Below, in pieces: positions 1 to 9,990 of a stretch of DNA of 64,000 bases. Positions within the stretch are counted from its first letter, which is position 1. The number at the start of each line of letters is the position of its first letter. The DNA comes from Pseudomonas sp. (GTDB lineage Bacteria; Pseudomonadota; Gammaproteobacteria; Pseudomonadales; Pseudomonadaceae), in contig NZ_JAUYGD010000053.1 in the NCBI RefSeq assembly GCF_030690725.1, positions 62,001 through 126,000 on the forward strand. The letters run 5' to 3'. The notes beneath the pieces were generated by a model that was not told the origin of the DNA, searched no databases, and saw only the letters and a list, made by a program, of their open reading frames with translations. The position numbers were made by a program, and so were the translations under genes.

Positions 1-1185
1 CGCGAGGCGCCCAGCGCCCTGGGTAATTTCAGTTTGCTTGGCTTGGCGCAGATGCTGCTGGTGTGGGGTGCGGCCTGGTGGGCGTTGGCACTGAGCAGTG
101 AAGTGCTGCGATTTGTCGCCGCTGAATGGCAGAGTAGCGCCTTGCTCGCGCTGTTGGCGGCTAGCGTCGCCCTGGCGGCATTCCTTGCGCCGCGCACACG
201 CTGGGCCGAACTGGCGCTACTGTGTTGCCTGCTGACGCCGCTGGCCGGCGTGGTGCTGCTGCATGCCTGGCACCTGCACTATCACCCGGCAGCGCAGTTT
301 GGCTGGCTGTCCTGGACGCTGCTGTTCGCCGTGCACTTCTGGGCGCTACGGCGTTTGGCTGTACAGCTGCCGGCGGGGGCGCTGAGCGCGGCCCATGTGC
401 TCGGCTGCTGGTTGCTGCTGGGCGTGCTGGCGCTGGAGTTGCGCTACCTGCTGCTGGCGCTTTCAGAGCATTACAACGCCTGGCGCTGGCTGGGCTGGGC
501 GCTGCTGCCGAGTGCCTATCTGTGGCTGATGGCGTTGCCTCGTCGCTGGCCTTGGCCGCTGGCGGCCTATCCGCGGGAATACCGTTTGCTGGCGGCGGCG
601 CCGCTGGCGCTGCTGATGCTCGGCTGGTTCTGGCTGGCCAACGTCGCCAGCGCCGGGGATGCCGAACCGCTGGCCTATCTGCCGTTGCTCAATCCGCTGG
701 AGCTGGGTTTGCTGTTTGCCCTTGGCGCAGTGTTCGCCTGGGCGCGCATGGGCTTGGCTGAGCTGGGCGTGACAAACGTGCGCAGCCAGTGGCTGACTCA
801 GGCCGTGGCGGGGGCTTCGCTGTTCGTCCTGTTGACTGCCATGGTCATGCGCAGCGCCCATCACTGGGGGGGCGTGCCTTATCAGCTGGATGCGCTGCTC
901 GATTCGATGCTGGTGCAGGCCGGCTTGTCGATTGTCTGGACGCTGATCGCTCTACCGCTGATGGTCCTCGGCAACCGCCGTGGTCGGCGCGAGCTGTGGC
1001 TGATCGGTGCGGCGTTGATCGCGCTGGTGGTGGCCAAGCTGTTCTTCGTCGAACTGGGTAATCGCGGTGGCCTGGAGCGCATCGTGTCGTTTATTGGTGT
1101 GGGTGTGTTGCTGTTGGTGGTGGGCTATTTCGCCCCCTTGCCGGCACGCAAGGCGGATGCGGATCAGCCGCAGGAGCAAGCATGA
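1..1185 (+). CDS. DUF2339-family multi-TM membrane protein (5' end outside window)
   Basis: Frame open from nt 1 with no convincing start; very hydrophobic multi-TM protein; followed by a DUF3999-like gene, a common pairing. Confidence 0.7.
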   Translation, partial: REAPSALGNFSLLGLAQMLLVWGAAWWALALSSEVLRFVAAEWQSSALLALLAASVALAAFLAPRTRWAELALLCCLLTPLAGVVLLHAWHLHYHPAAQFGWLSWTLLFAVHFWALRRLAVQLPAGALSAAHVLGCWLLLGVLALELRYLLLALSEHYNAWRWLGWALLPSAYLWLMALPRRWPWPLAAYPREYRLLAAAPLALLMLGWFWLANVASAGDAEPLAYLPLLNPLELGLLFALGAVFAWARMGLAELGVTNVRSQWLTQAVAGASLFVLLTAMVMRSAHHWGGVPYQLDALLDSMLVQAGLSIVWTLIALPLMVLGNRRGRRELWLIGAALIALVVAKLFFVELGNRGGLERIVSFIGVGVLLLVVGYFAPLPARKADADQPQEQA

Positions 1186-2552
1186 TCAGTCGTTTTATCC
1201 CTGGCGCATGCTGCGCTGCGTTTCTCGGCCTGCTGTGCAGCGCGTCAGTCCTGGCACAGGAGCAGCCGGGCGACTATGCGGTGCAATTACCGCTGAGTCT
1301 TAGTGGCGACGGCCCCTGGTATCGCCTGGATGTGCCGATGGCGGTGCATTTTGCCGCGCGCTATGGCGATTTGCGTGATCTGCGGGTGTTTAACGCCGAA
1401 GGTCAGGCCCTGGCTTATGCCCTGGTGGCAGGGCAGGGCGAGTCGCGCGACAGCCAGCAGGAGCAGGCGGTGAAGTGGTTTCCGCTGTACGCCGAGCAGG
1501 GCGACAGCAGTGCTACGCCGAGCCTGCGGGTACAGCGCAGTACCAGCGGCACGCTGATCGAGCTGCTCGATGAGGCGGGCTCCTCAGCCAAACCAGCCTT
1601 GCTGCGTGGTTGGCTGCTGGATGCCAGCGCACTGCAAGAGCCGTTGGTGCATCTGCAACTGGACTGGAGCGGCGGCCAGGATGGTTTTCAGCGTTTTAGC
1701 ATCGAAGCCAGTGATGACCTGCAAGCCTGGCAGCCCTGGGGCAGCGGCCAATTAGCGCGTCTGTCGTTTGATGGTGAGCGTGTCGAACAGCGCCAGGTCG
1801 AGCTGCCGGGGCGCAAGGCGCGCTACCTGCGCCTGCTCTGGCAAAGCCCACAGCAAGCGCCGCAGCTGACGGCGGCCAGCTTGCGCAGCCAACGCAGTGA
1901 CAGCATGCCGGCGCCGCTGGTGTGGTCGCAGCCGCTGGCGGCGACGCGCAGTCCGGATGGCCAGTATCAGTGGCAATTGCCCCTGGCCTTGCCGCTTGAG
2001 CGCCTGCACGTCGAGCTCAGTCAAGCCAATAGCCTGGCGCCGATCCGTGTCAGCGGTCGCAGCGAAGCCAAGGGCGCCTGGCAATCGCTGGCGCAGGGTC
2101 TGCTTTATAGGCTGCCGGAAAATGGCGTGGAAATCCGTCAGGACGAATTGCCGTTGCCGGGTTGGGCGATGCAGCAGCTGCGTCTGCAGGTGGATGAGCG
2201 CGGCGGCGGCCTGGGCGTCGAGCCGCCGCAGATCAAAGTCGCGGTGCGCGCGACCCAGCTGGTGTTTCTCCAACGCGGCAGTCCGCCCTATCGGCTGGCA
2301 CTGGGGCGGGCAGGTGCAAAATCGGCCGCCTTGCCGTTGACTACGCTGATTCCTGGCTATCAGCCGCAGCGCCTGCAGCAACTGGGCACAGCCGAAGCGC
2401 AGTTGCAGGCGGAGAACCTGGCGCAGCAAGAACAGGCCGCAGCTGCTGAGAGCGACTGGAAACGCTGGGGCTTGTGGCTGGTGCTGCTACTCGGGGTAGG
2501 CTTATTGGCACTGATGGCGGTCAGCCTGTTACGCCGGCCGAGTGCTGAATAG
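1182..2552 (+). CDS. DUF3999-family protein (signal peptide, C-terminal TM)
   Basis: 456 aa; signal peptide, periplasmic domain, C-terminal TM; start overlaps the upstream stop. Confidence 0.7.
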   Translation: MISRFIPGACCAAFLGLLCSASVLAQEQPGDYAVQLPLSLSGDGPWYRLDVPMAVHFAARYGDLRDLRVFNAEGQALAYALVAGQGESRDSQQEQAVKWFPLYAEQGDSSATPSLRVQRSTSGTLIELLDEAGSSAKPALLRGWLLDASALQEPLVHLQLDWSGGQDGFQRFSIEASDDLQAWQPWGSGQLARLSFDGERVEQRQVELPGRKARYLRLLWQSPQQAPQLTAASLRSQRSDSMPAPLVWSQPLAATRSPDGQYQWQLPLALPLERLHVELSQANSLAPIRVSGRSEAKGAWQSLAQGLLYRLPENGVEIRQDELPLPGWAMQQLRLQVDERGGGLGVEPPQIKVAVRATQLVFLQRGSPPYRLALGRAGAKSAALPLTTLIPGYQPQRLQQLGTAEAQLQAENLAQQEQAAAAESDWKRWGLWLVLLLGVGLLALMAVSLLRRPSAE

Positions 2553-2746
2553 AGCCCGCTAACAGAAATAAAGCCCAGCTGCCTAACGAATTTTGCAGTA
2601 TGGTTGGCATCTTCAATTGATTGGCGTTTGAGGTCAGGAAGGCCCTTGCGTATTTCTACTGCGACCCGTCTTCGGGTGATTTACGTGCGTTTGCCAGGCT
2701 CGATTGGCAAACGCGCCGAGCCGTTTTCCTTGGCAGTGCCCTACCG

Positions 2747-4390
2747 ATGAATGCCTGCGGTAATTCCGGCTGGGCGCTCAGTGGGCAGGTTCTTCTGACT
2801 TCTGTGGTCTGCATCGGTGTGCTGCTGTTGGCCCGCTGGGTTACGCAGCAACGTTATTTCCCAGGGCGCGAAAGCTTTATCGTGCTGCACCTGGCGAGCC
2901 TCTGGTGGCTGATCGCCGCGAGCCTGGAAATGGCCGCGCAAGGCCCGCAGTGCAAGGTGTTCTGGGCCACCATGGCCTGGCCGGGGATTCTTGTGGTGCC
3001 CACCTTCTGGGCAATCTTCCTCTGGCAATACGTCAACAGCGTGCGCCAATCGCTGCCACTGCGCAGTACCCTGGGTTTGGCCGTGGTGCCGGTGCTGATC
3101 TGGCTGATGGCCCTGAGCAATCCCTGGCATGGTCTGTTCTACGGCGCAGGTACCGCGCCGCTCAGTGATGAGCCGGGCGCGCCGATTCGTTATCAGCATG
3201 GGCCGCTGTTCTACGCCGCCGCCGCTTATGTCTACCTGTTTATGACCTTCTGCATGGGCGTGGTGCTGCGTGCGGCGATCGTCAGCTATGGCGTGCATCG
3301 ACGTCATTACCTGGCTTTTGTCTTCGTTACGGCAGTGCCCTGGATCGCCAATATCAGCTATGTGGTGTTCGGCTGGATGCTCTTCGGCTTCGACCCGACG
3401 CCCTTCAGTTTCGCCTTTACCTTGGTGGCCTTTGCCTGGCTGATTGTCGGTGTGCGGTTATTCGACCTGCTGCCTGTGGCTCGCCACCTGCTGCTGGATG
3501 CCCTGCTCGATCCGGTGCTGGTGGTCGATGCGCAGTTGCGGGTGATCGAGGCGAACCCGGCCGCATTGAAACTGGCTGGACTGCGCAGTGGCTGGCAGGG
3601 CCGGCAGCTGGCCGACTGGCCGATCCTTGGTGCGGATTTGCAGCAGTTACTGAGCCAGCAGACGCAGGGCGAGCATGATCGGCTGCTGACCCTGGCCAAC
3701 TCGGCGCGGTATTTCGAAGTGCGTATCCGCGCCATCGAGCGGGTGACCCATCGCGGCACCCTGGTGCTGGGGCAGATGCTCTACCTGCGTGATGTCACCC
3801 AGCGCCACCTTAGCGAACTGAAGCTGGCCGAAGCCCTGGCCCTTAGCGAAGAGCGTCTGCGCACTATCACCAATCTGCATGAGCAGCTGCAGGAGCAGGC
3901 GCTGTGTGACCCGCTGACCGGGTTGTACAACCGGCGTTATCTGGATGAGTTCTTTACCCGCGAGTTGGCCGTGGCGCAGCGCGAACGCACGCCGATTTCC
4001 CTGGCGCTGATCGATCTGGATCATTTCAAGCAGCTCAACGACGAGCATGGCCACCTGGAAGGCGACGATGTGCTCAAGGGCGTGGCCCAGCACCTGCTGG
4101 AGAACCTGCGCAGCTCGGATGCGGTATTCCGTATCGGTGGCGAAGAGTTCCTGCTGATCCTGCCGCGCGCCGATGCCCATGAAGCCCGCGCGCGTCTGGA
4201 AACCATCTGCCGCGATTTAGCCGCACATCCCCTGCCGACCCGTGGCGGCGCACGCTATGTAACCCTGTCCGCGGGCCTGGCGCTGTGGCCCGAGCAGGGC
4301 CTGGTGCTCGATGAGTTGCTGCAGGTGGCCGATGCCGCCCTGTATCAGGCTAAGCATGCAGGGCGTAATAGGGTTTGTAGCCTGGCCTGA
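2747..4390 (+). CDS. Diguanylate cyclase with N-terminal 7TM and PAS-like region
   Basis: GGEEF motif (RIGGEEFLLILPRADA), DPLTGLYNRRYLDEF; ATG at 2747 preferred over the TTG-initiated ORF start at 2621. Confidence 0.85.
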   Translation: MNACGNSGWALSGQVLLTSVVCIGVLLLARWVTQQRYFPGRESFIVLHLASLWWLIAASLEMAAQGPQCKVFWATMAWPGILVVPTFWAIFLWQYVNSVRQSLPLRSTLGLAVVPVLIWLMALSNPWHGLFYGAGTAPLSDEPGAPIRYQHGPLFYAAAAYVYLFMTFCMGVVLRAAIVSYGVHRRHYLAFVFVTAVPWIANISYVVFGWMLFGFDPTPFSFAFTLVAFAWLIVGVRLFDLLPVARHLLLDALLDPVLVVDAQLRVIEANPAALKLAGLRSGWQGRQLADWPILGADLQQLLSQQTQGEHDRLLTLANSARYFEVRIRAIERVTHRGTLVLGQMLYLRDVTQRHLSELKLAEALALSEERLRTITNLHEQLQEQALCDPLTGLYNRRYLDEFFTRELAVAQRERTPISLALIDLDHFKQLNDEHGHLEGDDVLKGVAQHLLENLRSSDAVFRIGGEEFLLILPRADAHEARARLETICRDLAAHPLPTRGGARYVTLSAGLALWPEQGLVLDELLQVADAALYQAKHAGRNRVCSLA

Positions 4391-4482
4391 TGGCCCGGCC
4401 GCTCCTTCCATCCAGTGCTAAAGCGCTTTCCCCGCTAAAGGGGTAAACTGCGCGCGATTTTTCTTCCTTCCCGGAGCCATCC

Positions 4483-5490
4483 ATGTCCCGCGTTACCCTC
4501 AGCCGCTACCTGATCGAGCAGACCCGCTGCAACCACACCCCGGCCGATCTGCGTTTCCTTATCGAAGTGGTCGCACGGGCCTGTAAGGAGATCAGCCATC
4601 AGGTATCCAAGGGTGCACTGGGCGGCGTGCTGGGCAGCATGGGCACCGAGAACGTGCAGGGCGAGGTGCAGAAGAAGCTCGACGTGATTTCCAACGAAAT
4701 CCTGTTGGAAGCCAACGAGTGGGGCGGTCACCTGGCCGGTATGGCGTCCGAAGAAATGGACAATGCCTACCAGATTCCCGGCAAGTACCCGAAAGGTGCC
4801 TACCTGCTGGTTTTCGACCCGCTGGACGGCTCCAGCAACATCGATGTCAACGTCTCGGTCGGCACCATCTTCTCGGTACTGCGTTGCCCGGACCGCAATG
4901 GCGATGAAGGCGATCTGGGTGAGGAAGCCTTCCTGCAGCCGGGCACCGAGCAGGTGGCTGCCGGTTATGCAATCTACGGCCCGCAGACCATGCTGCTGCT
5001 GACCCTGGGTGATGGCGTTAAAGGCTTCACCCTGGACCGCGAGTTGGGCAGCTTCGTGCTGACCCACGACAACATCAAGGTGCCGGAGTCGACCAAGGAA
5101 TTCGCCATCAACATGTCCAACCAGCGTCACTGGGAGGCGCCGGTACAGCGCTATGTCAGCGAGTTGCTGGCGGGCGAAGAAGGCCCGCTGGGCAAGAACT
5201 ACAACATGCGCTGGATCGCCTCGATGGTGGCCGATGTGCATCGCATCCTCACCCGTGGTGGCGTGTTTATGTACCCGCGCGACAGCCGCGAGCCAGAGAA
5301 GCCGGGCAAGCTGCGCTTGATGTACGAAGCCAACCCGATGTCGATGATCATCGAGCAGGCTGGCGGCGTGGCCACCAACGGCACTCAGCGCATTCTCGAT
5401 ATTCAGCCGACTTCCCTGCACCAGCGTGTCGCGGTCTTCCTCGGTTCCAAGGAAGAAGTGCTGCGCATCAGCGCCTATCACCGCGAGTAA
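4483..5490 (+). CDS. fbp: Fructose-1,6-bisphosphatase class I
   Basis: 335 aa with [21 protein letters not shown] and [15 protein letters not shown]. Confidence 0.95.
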   Translation: MSRVTLSRYLIEQTRCNHTPADLRFLIEVVARACKEISHQVSKGALGGVLGSMGTENVQGEVQKKLDVISNEILLEANEWGGHLAGMASEEMDNAYQIPGKYPKGAYLLVFDPLDGSSNIDVNVSVGTIFSVLRCPDRNGDEGDLGEEAFLQPGTEQVAAGYAIYGPQTMLLLTLGDGVKGFTLDRELGSFVLTHDNIKVPESTKEFAINMSNQRHWEAPVQRYVSELLAGEEGPLGKNYNMRWIASMVADVHRILTRGGVFMYPRDSREPEKPGKLRLMYEANPMSMIIEQAGGVATNGTQRILDIQPTSLHQRVAVFLGSKEEVLRISAYHRE

Positions 5491-5493
5491 GCG

Positions 5494-6111
5494 ATGAACG
5501 CGCCCTGGCAGCCGTTGCTTGACTGGTGGTTCGGTGCGGCCGGCTGCGGCCCTGGCGTGACGGCTGCTGAGGTGGCTGCCAGTCGTACCGCGTTGTGGTT
5601 CGGCAAGCAGGACCGCCAGGATGATCAGGCGCGCGAGCAGTTTGGCGCGCTGGTCGAGCAGGCTCTGGCCAGTGGGTTGCAAGACTGGCAAGGCGAGCCT
5701 GAAGGCTGGCTGGCGACCCTGCTGTTGCTTGATCAGCTGCCGCGGATGATCTTTCGCGATACCCCGCGCGCTTTTGCCGGCGACCCGCTGGCTCGACCTT
5801 TGGCCCTGCACGGGCTGGCCCAGGGCTGGGATCAGCAGCTGCGCCCGATCCAACGGGTGTTTGCCTATCTGGTGCTGGAGCATGCCGAAGACCTGACGCT
5901 GCAGAATCAGGCCGTGCAGCTGTTTCAGGCATTGCTTGAGCAGGCTGCAAGCGCCGAGCGCGAGCTGTTTGCCGGCTATCTGGACTATGCCGAGCGCCAT
6001 CAGCGAGTAATCGCGCGCTTTGCTCGCTTCCCCCATCGCAATCAGATACTCGGCCGCACTTCCAGTGCCGAGGAATCTGCCTTTCTGCTGGAACCTGGCT
6101 CGCGCTTCTAG
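5494..6111 (+). CDS. DUF924 family protein
   Basis: LLLLDQLPRMIFRDTPRAFAGDPLA, typical of DUF924; directly downstream of fbp. Confidence 0.85.
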   Translation: MNAPWQPLLDWWFGAAGCGPGVTAAEVAASRTALWFGKQDRQDDQAREQFGALVEQALASGLQDWQGEPEGWLATLLLLDQLPRMIFRDTPRAFAGDPLARPLALHGLAQGWDQQLRPIQRVFAYLVLEHAEDLTLQNQAVQLFQALLEQAASAERELFAGYLDYAERHQRVIARFARFPHRNQILGRTSSAEESAFLLEPGSRF

Positions 6112-6179
6112 CATCCAAGCAGGCAAGCTCGGCATTGCTATGCCAAGCTGGTCTTGGTTCTTTTCTCAGGAGTTTCCCC

Positions 6180-6434
6180 ATGTCTCTGCGTGTCGTCGCT
6201 CTACTCGCCGGTTGCCTGCTGCTGGCCGCCTGCAACAAGATCAATCAGGACAATTACACCCAGCTCAAGGCGGGTATGAGCAAGGATGAGGTCGAGAGCC
6301 TGCTGGGCAAGCCAGGCGAATGCGCCGGCGCGCTGGGCATGTCCAGCTGCACCTGGGGCGATGAACAGCGCTTTATCAGCGTTCAGTACGCCGGCGACAA
6401 GGTCATGATGTTTTCCGGCAAGGGTTTGAAGTGA
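6180..6434 (+). CDS. Small lipoprotein, SmpA/OmlA-like fold
   Basis: Lipobox LLLAAC; YTQLKAGMSKDEVESLLGKPGEC. Confidence 0.7.
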   Translation: MSLRVVALLAGCLLLAACNKINQDNYTQLKAGMSKDEVESLLGKPGECAGALGMSSCTWGDEQRFISVQYAGDKVMMFSGKGLK

Positions 6435-6997
6435 TGCGCCTGCTGGCGGCGTTGGCCGCAGCGGCTCTGCTGGTGGGCTGCGCCAATTCCGGTACGGGCG
6501 TGGTGCCGCCGAAGACTGTCGAGCAGGTCGATCTAAAGCGTTATCAAGGCCTCTGGTACGAACAGGCGCGTTTGCCGATGTTCTTCCAGCGCAATTGCGC
6601 GCAGTCCGAGGCGCTTTATGAGCTGCAGGAAGGCGGCACTATCGGCGTGACCAATCGCTGCCGCACCTACGATGGCGATATGCAGCAGGTGCAGGGCCAG
6701 GCCGTGGCGCAGGTGCCGGGCGAGACTAATAAACTCTGGGTGCGTTTCGACAACTGGGCCAGCAGCCTGCTGCCGGGGCTGACCAAGGGCGAGTACTGGG
6801 TGCTCTATCTGGATGATGGTTACCAGGCCGCGCTGGTTGGGCATCCCAATCGCAAGTATCTCTGGCTGCTGACCCGTGATCAGGACCCCAGCGCGAAACA
6901 CCTTGCGACGCTACTTGAAGAAGCGCGTAGCCGTGGTTATGACACCCGTGAGCTGATCTGGCGACGCACGGCTGCTGAGATGGCCCTGCAGCGTTAA
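6434..6997 (+). CDS. Lipocalin family lipoprotein (Blc-like)
   Basis: Lipobox LLVGC; DLKRYQGLWYEQARLPMFFQ; GEYWVLYLDDGYQAALVG. Confidence 0.85.
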   Translation: MRLLAALAAAALLVGCANSGTGVVPPKTVEQVDLKRYQGLWYEQARLPMFFQRNCAQSEALYELQEGGTIGVTNRCRTYDGDMQQVQGQAVAQVPGETNKLWVRFDNWASSLLPGLTKGEYWVLYLDDGYQAALVGHPNRKYLWLLTRDQDPSAKHLATLLEEARSRGYDTRELIWRRTAAEMALQR

Positions 6998-7004
6998 GCA
7001 GCGC

Positions 7005-7451
7005 TTATTTCTTGGCTTTCGGGCTCTGCAGGCGGATGTGCAGTTGAGTGTCCGCCGTGCCGTGCTCGAACAGGCTGTCAATCGGTGTGGGCTTGCCATT
7101 GAGCAGCGGTGGGTTGGCGGAAAAGCCCACCGGTTCCAGCGGGATGCCGCGCCGGCCATGGTCGAGCTGGCCGTTGCCGTTGCTGTCCTGGTACAGCTGA
7201 ATGGCATAACGCCCAGGCGGCAGGTCGACTAGGCGCAGCTGGCCGTCGCCACTCTGCTGCAGGCGCAGTGGCTGTTCCGGCCAACGTTGCAGCATGCCGC
7301 TCACCAGCGCCGCATGTACGGTTGCCGTGGCTTGTATGCCATCTACTGTGACCAGGATGTCACCGGCTCGGGCATATGAGCCGACCAGTAGCAGCAAAAG
7401 GCCAGTCTGATAGCCTGCCTTCTTTACGGTTTGAAGAATTCTCTGTGGCAT
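7005..7451 (-). CDS. DUF2141 domain-containing exported protein
   Basis: YAIQLYQDSNGNGQLDHGRRGIPLEPVGFS is typical of DUF2141. Confidence 0.75.
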   Translation of the reverse strand: MPQRILQTVKKAGYQTGLLLLLVGSYARAGDILVTVDGIQATATVHAALVSGMLQRWPEQPLRLQQSGDGQLRLVDLPPGRYAIQLYQDSNGNGQLDHGRRGIPLEPVGFSANPPLLNGKPTPIDSLFEHGTADTQLHIRLQSPKAKK

Positions 7452-7482
7452 AATCCGGGCATTTCGCAGGAAGTGGCTGGCG

Positions 7483-8400
7483 ATGCGTCAGGTCTTGATC
7501 GTTCATTTTTCACAAACCGGCCAGCTAGACAGGTTGGCGCAATCGGTATGCGAGCCGTTACAGCAATGCAGCGATATTCAGTTGGATTACCTCCAGCTGC
7601 AACCCGCGCAACCTTACCCCTTTCCCTGGCCGTTTCTCGAGTTTTTCCGGATTTTTCCGGAAACCGTGCTGATGCGCCCGCAGCCTCTGTTGCCGTTGGC
7701 GGTGGATGCGAGCAAGCGTTATGACCTGGTGATTCTTGCCTATCAGGTGTGGTTTCTTTCGCCGTCGCAGCCGATGACTGCTTTCCTTGCTTCGCCTGAG
7801 GCCGCGCACTTGCTCAAGGGCACGCCGGTGGTAACCCTGATCGGCTGCCGCAATATGTGGCTGATGGCCCAGGAGAAGGTCAAGAGCCGCCTTACTGAAC
7901 TGGGCGCGCGGCTGGTGGACAATATCGCTCTGACTGACGCCTGCGGCACTGCGGCGAGTTTTCTGGCGACGCCCTTGTGGCTGTTTACCGGGCGGCAGAA
8001 ATCCTACAGCTGGGTGCCGCGCGCCGGTATTGATGAGGCTGAAATTGTCGCCGCCAGCCGCTTTGGCGTGGCCATGGCGCAACGCTTGACGGCCGACAGT
8101 CTGCCGATTGAGCAGCCGATGCTCAGCGGCCTGGGGGCGGTGAAGATTGATGAAAAGCTGATCGCCAGTGAGAAGGTCGGCAATCGCAGCTTTCAGCTCT
8201 GGAGCCGCTTGCTGGCCGCTTTAGGCCCGCAACATAGCCGTCGCCGCGGTGCCGGGCTGGTGGTTTATATCCTGTTTCTGTTGTGCCTGATCGTCACCGT
8301 AGTGCCGCTCAGTGCCTTGCTTAAAAAGTTGTTGGCGCCGCTGTTAAAAGAGCGCACCCAGCGTGAGAAGGCGTACTTTGCCGGCCCGTCTGGCGAGTGA
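7483..8400 (+). CDS. DarA-like (dialkylresorcinol condensing enzyme family) protein, flavodoxin-like N-terminus
   Basis: VLIVHFSQTGQLDRLA flavodoxin-like start; next to a KSIII; C-terminal TM segment. Confidence 0.65.
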   Translation: MRQVLIVHFSQTGQLDRLAQSVCEPLQQCSDIQLDYLQLQPAQPYPFPWPFLEFFRIFPETVLMRPQPLLPLAVDASKRYDLVILAYQVWFLSPSQPMTAFLASPEAAHLLKGTPVVTLIGCRNMWLMAQEKVKSRLTELGARLVDNIALTDACGTAASFLATPLWLFTGRQKSYSWVPRAGIDEAEIVAASRFGVAMAQRLTADSLPIEQPMLSGLGAVKIDEKLIASEKVGNRSFQLWSRLLAALGPQHSRRRGAGLVVYILFLLCLIVTVVPLSALLKKLLAPLLKERTQREKAYFAGPSGE

Positions 8401-8419
8401 AGTGACCTGAGGAAGTCCC

Positions 8420-9586
8420 GTGGTACAACCTGTATTTATCAATCGCATCAGCGCTTTCCTGCCCCATGAGCCGGTCGACAACGAGCAGATGGAAGCGTGC
8501 CTGGGCCTGGTCGGCGGCAAGCCGTCGCGCGCGCGCAAGCTGATTTTGCGTAGCAACGGCATCCAGCAGCGTCACTATGTGATCGACCCGCAGACCGGCG
8601 CGCCGAGCATGAACAATGCCCAGGTCAGTGCGGCAGCGATTCGCGGCCTGTTGGGCGGCGATTTCCAGCTGGCGGATCTTGATTGTCTGGTGGCCAGCAG
8701 CGCCTCACCGGATCAGGTCATGCCCGGCCATGCGGTGATGGTGCAGGGCGAACTGGGCAACCCACCGTGCGAAGTGGTGTCCACCGCCGGTATCTGCCTG
8801 TGCGGCATGACCGCGCTGAAATACGCTTGGATGAGCGTGGCCAGTGGCGAAAGCCGCAACGCCGTGGCCTGTGGCTCGGAAGTGGCTTCGACGCTGATGC
8901 AGGCGAGCAACTTCAACGCCGAGTATGAGAGCCGCCTCGACGAGTTGGAAACCCACCCGGAAATCGCCTTTGAGAAGGACTTTCTGCGCTGGATGCTCTC
9001 CGATGGCGCCGGTGCCGTGCTGCTCCAGGGCCAGCCGAACCGCAAGGGCCTGAGCCTGCGCATCGACTGGATCGACATCTTTTCCTTCGCCGACCAGATG
9101 CCGCCGTGCATGTACGCCGGGGCGGAAATGGTCGACGGCCAGCTGCAGGGCTGGAGCCGCTATGAAGGCGCTGAGCGCAATCGGCGCTCGCTGATGGCGA
9201 TCAAGCAGGACGTCAAACTGCTTAACGACAACATCGTCAAATACACCGTCGAAGAAACCCTCAAACGCATCATGGCGCGCCGCGAGCTGCATGCCGAGGC
9301 GATCGATTATTTTCTCCCGCACTACTCGTCGGAGTTCTTCCGCGAACGCCTGTCCGTGGGCCTGGCCAATGCGGGTTTGCCGATTCCGCAAGAACGCTGG
9401 TTTACCAACCTGACCAGCAAAGGCAATACCGGCGCTGCGTCGATCTTTATCATGCTTGATGAGTTGTTCAATTCAGGTAGCCTGCGCAGCGGCCAGCGTT
9501 TGCTCTGCTATGTGCCAGAAAGTGGGCGCTTCTCCAGCGCCTTTATGCAGTTGACAGTGGTTGGCCAGGACGGTGACAACACATGA
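8420..9586 (+). CDS. Beta-ketoacyl-ACP synthase III family protein (DarB-like)
   Basis: STAGICLCGMTALKYA (Cys), FLPHYSSEFF (His), NLTSKGNTGAAS (Asn): complete KSIII triad. GTG start. Confidence 0.85.
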   Translation: MVQPVFINRISAFLPHEPVDNEQMEACLGLVGGKPSRARKLILRSNGIQQRHYVIDPQTGAPSMNNAQVSAAAIRGLLGGDFQLADLDCLVASSASPDQVMPGHAVMVQGELGNPPCEVVSTAGICLCGMTALKYAWMSVASGESRNAVACGSEVASTLMQASNFNAEYESRLDELETHPEIAFEKDFLRWMLSDGAGAVLLQGQPNRKGLSLRIDWIDIFSFADQMPPCMYAGAEMVDGQLQGWSRYEGAERNRRSLMAIKQDVKLLNDNIVKYTVEETLKRIMARRELHAEAIDYFLPHYSSEFFRERLSVGLANAGLPIPQERWFTNLTSKGNTGAASIFIMLDELFNSGSLRSGQRLLCYVPESGRFSSAFMQLTVVGQDGDNT

Positions 9587-9990
9587 AGCTCGATGAGGTT
9601 CCCCAGGATCACAGCTCCACTTACGGCGGCCACTGCAAGTTGGTCTACGCCGTGGATGCCAGCGGCCATTATCAGGGCGCGCAGAGCGATGGCTGGGAGC
9701 CGGAAGCCTTCGCCACCCAGCTGGCTGTAGCCGAACTGCAGGAGCAGGAAGCCGAGGCCGAAGCGGGCTGGCAGCGCGGCGAGCTGTCGCCACTGAAGTG
9801 CCTGATGTACCGCTACCGCCTGGATGAGCCGGCGCTGGCGCAGATTACCGGGCTGTGGCAATGGCGTATTCGTCGGCATTTTCGCCCGACGATTTACCGC
9901 AAGCTGTCGGCAGCCATCCTGGCGCGTTATGCGGAGGCGTTCGGCCTGCCCGTTGAGCAATTGATTTCTTATCAGAAGGGCATGGCATGA
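9583..9990 (+). CDS. Hypothetical protein with C-terminal HTH-like segment
   Basis: 135 aa; overlaps stop of KSIII and start of next gene; LAQITGLWQWRIRRHF...LARYAEAFGLPVEQL resembles XRE HTH. Confidence 0.6.
   Translation: MKLDEVPQDHSSTYGGHCKLVYAVDASGHYQGAQSDGWEPEAFATQLAVAELQEQEAEAEAGWQRGELSPLKCLMYRYRLDEPALAQITGLWQWRIRRHFRPTIYRKLSAAILARYAEAFGLPVEQLISYQKGMA

Noticed and set aside
4435-6135. 566-aa minus-strand ORF opposite fbp and DUF924
   Set aside because: Antisense shadow ORF typical of high-GC DNA; the plus strand encodes recognisable fbp.
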